DNA from: an uncultured Oscillospiraceae bacterium
Lineage (GTDB): Bacteria; Bacillota; Clostridia; Oscillospirales; Acutalibacteraceae
DNA length: 6,098 nt
Direction of reading: 5' to 3'
Assembly: GCA_900549055.1 (NCBI GenBank)
Contig: URNB01000112.1
Span: 1-6,098, forward strand
In this document: piece by piece, positions 1 to 4,560 of the stretch
Layout: every line of letters starts with the position of its first letter
Numbering within the stretch: position 1 is the first letter of the stretch
Position numbers and translations under genes: made by a program
Notes under the pieces: generated by a model
Seen by the model: the letters and a program-made list of their open reading frames with translations, nothing else
Databases searched by the model: none
What the model was told of the DNA's origin: nothing

Positions 1-81
1 ACACCAACATGCTCGGGTTAAGGTGCTTTTGAATTGTTCAGCAGGCATTAAATAAGCTGCGACGGCTACAGCACCTCGTTT
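1..81 (-). other. Left-edge open fragment, possible piece of an ImmA/IrrE-like gene
   Basis: Reading leftwards from a stop at 84-82, the minus strand stays open to the window edge. Its translation includes AAYLMPAEQFKSTLTR, which resembles the 'FAAxLLMP..F' stretch that follows the HExxH helix in ImmA/IrrE-type metallopeptidases. No HExxH is visible. The only ATG (48-46) lacks a ribosome binding site, and the frame overlaps the last codons of the dehydrogenase. If real, it is either a decayed remnant or a coincidence. The plus strand is also open from 2 to a TAA at 53-55 and could be the tail of a convergent gene, which I cannot identify. No terminator hairpin with a T-run is visible in 1-65. 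Confidence 0.12.
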
Positions 82-1043
82 TTAAGCTCCTCGCCCGCAA
101 AGAAAGCACGCAGATTTTCCATTGTGGTGCCGGCAATGCCGTCGAGCGCCTCGCGGGTCAAAAACGCCTGGTGCGAGGTTACGATTACATTCGGCATTGA
201 AATAATTGTGGAAAGCGTGTCGTCGGGGATTATTTCCTCGGAAAAATCCTCAAAGAAAAGCTCGGTCTCCTCCTCATAAACATCCAGCCCCGCGGCGCCT
301 ATTTTACCGGATTTCAGTCCCGCTATCAGGCTTTGGGTATCTATCAGCTGTCCGCGCGAGGTGTTTATAATATACGCGCCGTTTTTCATCCGATTTATTG
401 TGCTTTCGTTTATTAAATGGTGGTTTTCCTTTGTAAGCGGGCAGTGCAGCGAAATAATATCGCTTTTTTGCAGCAGTTCTTCAAGAGCAACATATTTACC
501 TTTGAATTCGGGGCTTTCGTATGGGTCAAAGCCTAAAATGTTCATCCCGAAGCCGCTGCAGATATCCGCAAAGCACCTTCCGATTTTGCCCGTGCCTATA
601 ATTCCCACGGTTTTGCCGTGCATATCGAAGCCGATAAGCCCCTCCAGCGAAAAGTTATGGTCGCGGGTTCTGATATACGCCCTGTGCAGCTTGCGGTTTA
701 AAATAAGCAGCAGCCCCGCCGCGTGCTCTGCCACGGCATAGGGCGAGTAGGCGGGTACTCTTACCACCCTCACGCGCCCTGACGCCGCCTTTAAATCCAC
801 ATTGTTATAGCCCGCGCACCTGAGCGCAATTATTCCCACGCCGTATTCCGCCAGTTTTTCAATAACCGTTCTGTCAAGCGTGTCATTTACAAAAACGCAC
901 ACGCCGTCGCAGCATGCCGCCATACTCACGGTGTCGGCGTTCAGCTTGTTTTCAAAGAATCTGATGCTTATATCCTCGTCCTCAAAGCGCTTAAAGCTTT
1001 CGCGGTCATAGCTTTTTGCGTCGAAAAAAGCAACTGTCTTCAT
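66..1043 (-). CDS. ldhA: D-lactate dehydrogenase (D-2-hydroxyacid dehydrogenase family)
   Basis: A 325-residue cytoplasmic NAD-dependent dehydrogenase expected to interconvert pyruvate and D-lactate, re-oxidising NADH during fermentation. The N-terminal part carries the family's AKSYDxxxF start. The Rossmann domain has GTGKIG at 150-155 with a following Asp (D173). The catalytic residues can be placed: R230 in NTSRG, E259 in DVYEEE and H291 in TSHQAF. The R-to-H spacing of 61 residues equals that of the Lactobacillus D-LDH. Length is close to the family norm of about 330, so the gene looks intact. The ATG at 1043-1041 follows GGAGGA (1053-1048 on the minus strand), a strong site that fixes the start; the stop is TAG. 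It is divergent from the EIIC-like gene and monocistronic within the window. Substrate preference is uncertain: close relatives act on 2-ketoisocaproate or phenylpyruvate, so 'D-lactate' is the likeliest but not the only reading. Confidence 0.93.
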   Translation of the reverse strand: MKTVAFFDAKSYDRESFKRFEDEDISIRFFENKLNADTVSMAACCDGVCVFVNDTLDRTVIEKLAEYGVGIIALRCAGYNNVDLKAASGRVRVVRVPAYSPYAVAEHAAGLLLILNRKLHRAYIRTRDHNFSLEGLIGFDMHGKTVGIIGTGKIGRCFADICSGFGMNILGFDPYESPEFKGKYVALEELLQKSDIISLHCPLTKENHHLINESTINRMKNGAYIINTSRGQLIDTQSLIAGLKSGKIGAAGLDVYEEETELFFEDFSEEIIPDDTLSTIISMPNVIVTSHQAFLTREALDGIAGTTMENLRAFFAGEELKNEVL

Positions 1044-1063
1044 TTTTTCCTCCGTTTGTGCCT

Positions 1064-1077
1064 TGATAATATTATCA
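1064..1077. promoter_or_regulatory. Perfect 14-bp palindrome, candidate operator of the dehydrogenase
   Basis: TGATAATATTATCA equals its own reverse complement. It lies 20 nt upstream of the dehydrogenase ATG, just before the ribosome binding site, where the start of transcription is expected. That position suits a repressor operator. It is 65 bp upstream of the EIIC-like gene's -10 box, so it more likely controls the dehydrogenase. D-LDH genes in Firmicutes are common targets of the redox repressor Rex, but in register this site does not match the TTGTTAA-N4-TTAACAA consensus, so I leave the regulator unnamed. AT-only palindromic stretches also arise readily in AT-rich promoters. Confidence 0.35.
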
Positions 1078-1103
1078 TAATATCATTAGTATTTTCCATG
1101 AAA
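1074..1103 (-). promoter_or_regulatory. Possible weak promoter of the dehydrogenase
   Basis: On the minus strand TATGAT (1079-1074) could serve as a -10 box, with TTTCAT (1103-1098) 18 bp upstream as a poor -35 match. Overlapping TATTAT and GATAAT hexamers offer alternatives, so the exact promoter is not settled. A promoter must lie in this 136-bp gap because the gene on the other side is divergent. Confidence 0.25.
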
Positions 1104-1119
1104 TTCGGGGTATTCACTA

Positions 1120-1148
1120 TTGTTTATTTTTATTTTTTTTAGTATAAT
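1120..1148 (+). promoter_or_regulatory. Sigma-A type promoter of the EIIC-nth-kinase-tcdA operon
   Basis: The -35 box is TTGTTT (1120-1125) and the -10 box is a perfect TATAAT (1143-1148). They are separated by exactly 17 bp of T-rich spacer. Transcription should start near 1155, leaving a leader of about 25 nt that includes the AAGGGG ribosome binding site (1168-1173). An in-frame TTG at 1120, which could be mistaken for an upstream start codon, is the -35 element itself. Confidence 0.75.
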
Positions 1149-1179
1149 TATTACAATATGTATAAAGAAGGGGAAAAAT

Positions 1180-2229
1180 ATGAAGAAATATCTTAACCGA
1201 CTTTTTATAGACGGACTTTCCGGAATGAGCTACGGGCTTTTTTCCACGCTTATTATAGGTACTATTATCTGCCAGATAGGAAAGCTTGTCGGCGGTAATG
1301 TTGTTGGTACATATCTGAATGCCATGGGCAGCGTTGCAAAAACGCTCACGGGCGCGGGTATCGGCGTGGGCGTTGCCTGTAAGCTGAAATCCTCGCCGCT
1401 GGTTGCGGTAGCCGCGGGGGTTACGGGTATGATAGGCGCTTTCCCCAACCTTGCAAACGAAGCGTTTAAAATAGGTGCACCCGGCGAGCCGCTCGGCGCT
1501 TTTATAGCCGCCTACATAGCTATTGAAATAGGAGCACTGGTTTCGGGTAAAACAAAGGTCGATATAATTATAACGCCGGTCTGCTGCATTTTGGCGGGAG
1601 CTGTTGCGGGTTATTTTGTAGGGCCGTACATTTCTACGGCTATGAAGTGGCTCGGTGAGCTTGTTAATATAAATGTCGAAAACAGTCCGATTTTAGGCGG
1701 AATTGCAATTTCGGCGCTTATGGGCGTTATTTTAACACTGCCCATTTCCTCTGCTGCAATAGGTATTTCAATGGGAATAACCGGGCTTGCCGCAGGCGCC
1801 GCCACAATAGGCTGCTGCTGCAACATGGTAGGCTTCGCGGTTATAAGCTACCGTGAAAATAAGCTCGGCGGACTTATAGCCCAGGGACTCGGCACCTCTA
1901 TGCTGCAGGTTCCGAACCTTGTGCGCAAGCCTATTCTTTGGCTGCCGCCCGTGCTTTCAAGCGCAATCCTCGGTCCGATTTCCTCGGCAGTGCTTAAAAT
2001 GTTAAGCAACCCCGTAGGCTCGGGTATGGGCTCTTCGGGGCTTGTGGGTCAGTTTATGGCGTATGACAGTATGACCGCGGCAGGCTTTTCCCCCGCAGTA
2101 GCAATACTTGAAATAATAGTTATGCACTTTATTCTCCCCGCCGCCGTAACCCTTGCTATTGCCGAGGGTATGCGCAAGCTGGGGCTTATAAAGCAGGGCG
2201 ATTTAAAGCTGGAGCCTACCAATGCGTAA
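1180..2229 (+). CDS. PTS_EIIC_2 / PfoR-like multi-pass membrane protein
   Basis: A 349-residue, strongly hydrophobic protein with about eight to nine membrane segments (for example near 15-35, 73-90, 103-121, 127-150, 172-217, 255-272 and 305-329). Gly-rich loops such as GAGIGVGVACKLKSSPLV (58-75) and GTSMLQVPN (238-246) are what I recognise from the PTS_EIIC_2 family, which includes the clostridial PfoR proteins. Annotators call these 'PTS sugar transporter subunit IIC', but substrates are generally unproven. No EIIA or EIIB domain is fused or adjacent, so PTS-type phosphotransfer is not shown here. The start is the ATG at 1180, six nt after AAGGGG. A longer in-frame TTG start at 1120 would add 20 residues but lies in the promoter -35 box. 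The first gene of the operon, it overlaps nth by 8 bp. An unusual GCCCN cysteine run sits at 211-215. Confidence 0.85.
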   Translation: MKKYLNRLFIDGLSGMSYGLFSTLIIGTIICQIGKLVGGNVVGTYLNAMGSVAKTLTGAGIGVGVACKLKSSPLVAVAAGVTGMIGAFPNLANEAFKIGAPGEPLGAFIAAYIAIEIGALVSGKTKVDIIITPVCCILAGAVAGYFVGPYISTAMKWLGELVNINVENSPILGGIAISALMGVILTLPISSAAIGISMGITGLAAGAATIGCCCNMVGFAVISYRENKLGGLIAQGLGTSMLQVPNLVRKPILWLPPVLSSAILGPISSAVLKMLSNPVGSGMGSSGLVGQFMAYDSMTAAGFSPAVAILEIIVMHFILPAAVTLAIAEGMRKLGLIKQGDLKLEPTNA

Positions 2230-2854
2230 AAAGGAAATAACCGAAAGGGCGGTAGCGGGTCTTGAAAAGCTCTACCCCGTCGCCGTGTGCTCCCTTACCT
2301 ATACCGACGCGTATCAGCTGCTTATCGCAACGCGGCTTTCGGCGCAATGCACCGATAAGCGGGTAAATATGGTAACTCCGGCGCTTTTTGCCGAGTTCCC
2401 CACGCCCGAGAAATTAGCCGCCGCCGATATAAGACAGGTGGAGGAGCTTATTAAAACCTGCGGGCTTTACAAAACAAAGGCAAAGGATCTTTGCGGCATC
2501 GGCAAAATGCTGACAGAGCAGTACGGCGGCAAAGTGCCCGATACTATTGAAGAACTGACCCGCCTGCCCGGAATAGGCAGAAAAACTGCAAACCTTGTAT
2601 GCGGGGATATTTTCGGCAAGCCCGCCGTGGTTACCGACACGCATTTTATAAGGCTTTGCAACCGCTTGGGGCTGGTTAATACAACCGTGCCGCTGAAGGT
2701 GGAAACCGAAATGCGAAAGCTGCTGCCGCCCGAAAAATCCAATGCGTTTTGCCACCGCGCGGTGCTTTTCGGCAGAGATATATGCACCGCCCGTAAAGCG
2801 CACTGCGAAATTTGTCCGCTTGAAAGTTTTTGTCCTAAAAAGGGAGTGAAATAG
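2222..2854 (+). CDS. nth: Endonuclease III (DNA glycosylase/AP lyase)
   Basis: A 210-residue base-excision-repair enzyme that removes oxidised pyrimidines from DNA and cleaves the abasic site by beta-elimination. The helix-hairpin-helix motif LPGIGRKTAN (115-124) carries the catalytic Lys121, and the catalytic Asp139 lies in TDTHFIRLCNR. The C-terminal [4Fe-4S] loop is complete with C188, C195, C198 and C204, the standard C-x6-C-x2-C-x5-C spacing. Length matches the bacterial family (about 210), so it should be functional. The ATG at 2222 lies within the end of the EIIC-like gene (8-bp overlap). GGAG at 2211-2214 sits seven nt upstream inside that gene, so translation is probably coupled. The stop is TAG, one nt before the kinase start. 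Confidence 0.97.
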   Translation: MRKKEITERAVAGLEKLYPVAVCSLTYTDAYQLLIATRLSAQCTDKRVNMVTPALFAEFPTPEKLAAADIRQVEELIKTCGLYKTKAKDLCGIGKMLTEQYGGKVPDTIEELTRLPGIGRKTANLVCGDIFGKPAVVTDTHFIRLCNRLGLVNTTVPLKVETEMRKLLPPEKSNAFCHRAVLFGRDICTARKAHCEICPLESFCPKKGVK

Positions 2855-2855
2855 C

Positions 2856-3692
2856 TTGCAAAAGCGAGTTGTTGCAATAAGCGATATTTCCTGCCTCGGG
2901 AAATGCTCGCTCACGGTCGCGCTGCCCATAATTTCGGCAGCGGGAATTGAAACCGCCGTTATTCCCACGGCGGTGCTTTCAACCCACACGGGCGGCTTTA
3001 AAAATTATACATTTAGGGATATGTCGCCCGATATGGTAGCCATAGCCCGCCACTGGAAAGAGGAGGGTATTACCGCCGACGCGGTTTACACAGGCTATTT
3101 GTGCTCAAAGCAGCAAATTTATTTGGCGCTGGAGGCTGCCCGCCTTATAAGCCGCCCCGATACAAAGCTTATAGCCGACCCCGTTATGGCGGATAACGGC
3201 AGGCTTTACCGCGGTTTTGAGCCCGATTTTCCCGATTATATGCTGAAACTGTGCGCCGCTGCGGATATTATAACCCCTAATATTACCGAAGCCTGCCTTA
3301 TGCTCGGGTGCGAATATAAGGAGCCGCCGTATGACGAAAATTATATAAAAACACTGCTTGGCGGGCTTTATTTGAAGACCCACGCCGATATTGTGCTTAC
3401 GGGCGTAAGCTTTGACGAAAGAAAAATAGGCGCCGCCGTTTTTGACGGCGAAACCGCCTCATATGTATTTGCCGAGCGCATTCCCGTGGCTTACCACGGC
3501 ACGGGGGATATTTTTACAAGCACGCTTACCGCCGCCTATCTTCGCGACCGCAGCTTAAAATCCGCCGCGCAGATAGCGGCTAATTTCACCGCGCGCTGCA
3601 TAAAAAAAGCACTTACCGATAACCGAGAGGAGCGCTTCGGGGTGGACTTTGAAACGCAGATACCATATCTTATTAAATATTTGGAGCTGTGA
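2856..3692 (+). CDS. pdxK: Pyridoxamine/pyridoxal kinase (vitamin B6 salvage)
   Basis: A 278-residue ribokinase-superfamily enzyme that phosphorylates B6 vitamers with ATP, feeding pyridoxal 5'-phosphate supply. The order of motifs fits the PdxK/PdxY group: an N-terminal VVAISDISCLGKCSLTV strand, STHTGGFKNYTF (42-53) at the substrate-lid position, ADPVMADNG (107-115), TPNITEA with the N142-x2-E145 metal motif, and the anion hole/catalytic GTGD (215-218, Asp218). Length is normal. The start is the TTG at 2856: AGGGAG (2841-2846) is nine nt upstream, and the family N-terminus begins exactly there. Any later start would remove the first beta strand. It follows nth by one nt and precedes tcdA by one nt. 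Pyridoxamine kinase is the likeliest precise activity; a related HMP kinase role cannot be fully excluded by eye. Confidence 0.9.
   Translation: MQKRVVAISDISCLGKCSLTVALPIISAAGIETAVIPTAVLSTHTGGFKNYTFRDMSPDMVAIARHWKEEGITADAVYTGYLCSKQQIYLALEAARLISRPDTKLIADPVMADNGRLYRGFEPDFPDYMLKLCAAADIITPNITEACLMLGCEYKEPPYDENYIKTLLGGLYLKTHADIVLTGVSFDERKIGAAVFDGETASYVFAERIPVAYHGTGDIFTSTLTAAYLRDRSLKSAAQIAANFTARCIKKALTDNREERFGVDFETQIPYLIKYLEL
2952..2974 (+). repeat. GC-rich 8-bp inverted repeat inside the kinase gene
   Basis: ACCGCCGT (2952-2959) and ACGGCGGT (2967-2974) are perfect reverse complements around a 7-nt loop, so the mRNA could form a stable hairpin about 95 nt into the kinase gene. No T-run follows, so it is not an intrinsic terminator. 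The arms encode the repeated tripeptide TAV in TAVIPTAV, which partly explains the similarity. A second small stem (CCGTGG/CCACGG, 3484-3489 with 3494-3499) lies at the GTGD motif. Confidence 0.4.
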
Positions 3693-3693
3693 T

Positions 3694-4413
3694 ATGCGGG
3701 AAGAACTTTTAAGAACCGCCTCGCTTATAGGCGAAAAAGGAATAGATAAGCTCGCACACTCTGCCGCCGCTGTTTTCGGGCTTGGGGGCGTGGGGTCGTA
3801 TGCCGCCGAGGCGCTTGTGCGCTCAGGGCTCGGCACGCTTTATATTTACGATAATGATACGGTTGCAAAAAGCAACATAAACCGCCAGCTTATAGCGCTT
3901 AATTCCACAGTGGGGAAATATAAGACCGATATAGCCGCCGCAAGGTACAGGGATATTAACCCCGAGTGCAATATAATTCCCGTTTGCGAATTTATAACGC
4001 CCGAAAGCGAAATCCCCTTTGAAAAATTCGGCGTTATGATAGACGCGGTGGATAACGTGACCGCGAAGCTTTTTTTGGCAGAGCAGGCGTATAAAAGAAA
4101 AATCCCCCTTATAAGCGTTATGGGAACGGGCAATAAAACCGACCCCACGCGCATCAGGGTGACAGATATATCAAAAACAAGCGTTTGCCCCTTGGCGCGG
4201 GTAATGCGCTGTGAGCTTAAAAAGCGCGGTGTTTCGGGTATTACCGCCGTTTGGAGCGACGAGCCGCCCATAAAGCCGCAGGATTGCGGCGAATACCGCA
4301 GCACGGGCAGGGTAAGCCCCGCCAGTATGGCGCCCGTGCCCGGCGCTGCGGGGCTTACCGCCGCCGCCGAGGCGATAAAAAGACTTATATCGGCAAATTC
4401 CGGGAGCTTTTAA
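3694..4413 (+). CDS. tcdA: tRNA threonylcarbamoyladenosine dehydratase (ThiF/E1-like)
   Basis: A 239-residue ATP-dependent enzyme of the E1-like ThiF/MoeB superfamily. TcdA converts t6A to its cyclic form (ct6A) at position 37 of ANN-decoding tRNAs. The nucleotide-binding loop GLGGVGS (29-35) is followed by the acidic DND (53-55), the SNINRQ motif (60-65) and DAVDN (117-121), all E1 hallmarks. TcdA rather than MoeB/ThiF is indicated by MGTGNKTDPTRIRVTDISKT (143-162), by CPLAR with Cys165, by lack of a rhodanese domain or paired zinc CxxC motifs, and by the short length. The C-terminus (STGRVSPASMAPVPGAAG) corresponds to the family's Gly-Ser/Pro-rich tail. The ATG at 3694 has GGAG (3683-3686) seven nt upstream; the in-frame TTG at 3649 lies within the kinase and is not needed. 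It is the last gene of the operon, one nt after the kinase. The 3' third carries unusual inverted repeats. Confidence 0.92.
   Translation: MREELLRTASLIGEKGIDKLAHSAAAVFGLGGVGSYAAEALVRSGLGTLYIYDNDTVAKSNINRQLIALNSTVGKYKTDIAAARYRDINPECNIIPVCEFITPESEIPFEKFGVMIDAVDNVTAKLFLAEQAYKRKIPLISVMGTGNKTDPTRIRVTDISKTSVCPLARVMRCELKKRGVSGITAVWSDEPPIKPQDCGEYRSTGRVSPASMAPVPGAAGLTAAAEAIKRLISANSGSF
4275..4290 (+). repeat. Perfect 6-bp stem with GGAT tetraloop in tcdA
   Basis: GCCGCA (4275-4280) and TGCGGC (4285-4290) flank GGAT. The right arm could alternatively pair with CCGCA at 4296-4300. This small hairpin stands directly before the larger interlocking repeats and would be part of the same structured RNA block. 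Confidence 0.4.
4301..4359 (+). repeat. Two interlocking perfect inverted repeats (pseudoknot-like) in tcdA
   Basis: GCACGGGC (4301-4308) pairs perfectly with GCCCGTGC (4332-4339). GGTAAGCCCCGC (4311-4322) pairs perfectly with GCGGGGCTTACC (4348-4359), a 12-bp stem with a 25-nt loop. The order of arms is first-left, second-left, first-right, second-right. The two stems therefore cross: they form an H-type pseudoknot (connecting lengths 2, 9 and 8 nt) or act as mutually exclusive alternatives. The block lies in the coding sequence for the conserved C-terminal tail. No T-run follows. The pairing is visible directly; any function is inference. Confidence 0.55.
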
Positions 4414-4429
4414 AAGCCGATTTGGGAAA

Positions 4430-4448
4430 CGGTTAAAAAATTAAACCG
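4430..4448 (+). terminator. Weak hairpin after tcdA, doubtful terminator
   Basis: CGGTT (4430-4434) and AACCG (4444-4448) could pair, and TTAA on both sides might extend the stem with one bulged A. The following bases (AGTCATGAA) are not a T-run, so it does not meet the usual intrinsic-terminator pattern. No better terminator is visible between tcdA and the ABC gene, and operon read-through into the transporter is possible. Confidence 0.2.
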
Positions 4449-4491
4449 AGTCATGAATTTGCTTAAATAAATAAGCTTTAAAAAAAAAGTA

Positions 4492-4519
4492 TTGACTTTG
4501 TTTTTATTTGTGGTAATAT
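4492..4519 (+). promoter_or_regulatory. Extended -10 promoter of the ABC exporter gene
   Basis: The -35 box TTGACT (4492-4497) is followed after 16 bp by TAATAT (4514-4519). The latter is preceded by TG at 4511-4512, one base before the -10, making an extended -10. An A-run (about 4480-4488) lies just upstream like an UP element. Transcription should begin near 4525-4527, giving a leader of about 35 nt. This promoter supports expression of the transporter independently of the tcdA operon. Confidence 0.7.
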
Positions 4520-4523
4520 GTGT

Positions 4524-4555
4524 ACACCCAATATTTAAATTTATAAGCGGGGTGT
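4524..4555 (+). promoter_or_regulatory. Inverted repeat spanning the mRNA 5' end and the ABC gene's Shine-Dalgarno
   Basis: ACACCC (4524-4529) is the reverse complement of GGGTGT (4550-4555), 20 nt apart. The right arm overlaps the ribosome binding site GGGGTG (4549-4554), which lies six nt before the ATG. The left arm falls at the predicted transcript 5' end. A short GTGTACAC palindrome (4520-4527) overlaps the left arm. The repeat could fold as a hairpin hiding the ribosome binding site, or be read as DNA by a dimeric repressor such as a MarR-type protein. A six-base repeat can also be chance. Confidence 0.35.
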
Positions 4556-4560
4556 CTGCT

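Noticed and set aside
1063..1080. Rex redox-repressor operator in front of the dehydrogenase
   Set aside because: When centred on the palindrome, the bases do not match TTGTTAA-N4-TTAACAA; only the general AT-rich palindromic look agrees, so no regulator is named.
1120..1179. Upstream TTG start giving a 369-residue EIIC-like protein
   Set aside because: The TTG is the -35 hexamer of a good promoter and has no ribosome binding site, while ATG 1180 has AAGGGG at proper spacing and gives the natural N-terminus.
2414..2989. Long minus-strand open frame of 191 codons across nth and the kinase
   Set aside because: It lies antisense to two well-supported genes, its translation shows no recognisable domain, and its openness is explained by the codon pattern of the opposite strand.
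3649..3693. Upstream TTG start adding 15 residues to TcdA
   Set aside because: It lies inside the kinase coding sequence and lacks a clear ribosome binding site, whereas ATG 3694 has GGAG seven nt upstream and fits the family start.
4251..4436. Short plus-strand frame rich in Arg and Ala overlapping the tcdA end
   Set aside because: It is out of frame with tcdA in a GC-rich repeat-bearing stretch, has no ribosome binding site, and its composition is typical of a shadow frame.
4450..4490. Intrinsic terminator from the GCTTA/TAAGC stem before the ABC promoter
   Set aside because: The 5-bp AT-rich stem is followed by TTTAAAAAAAAA rather than a T-run on the plus strand, and the order is wrong for a minus-strand terminator.
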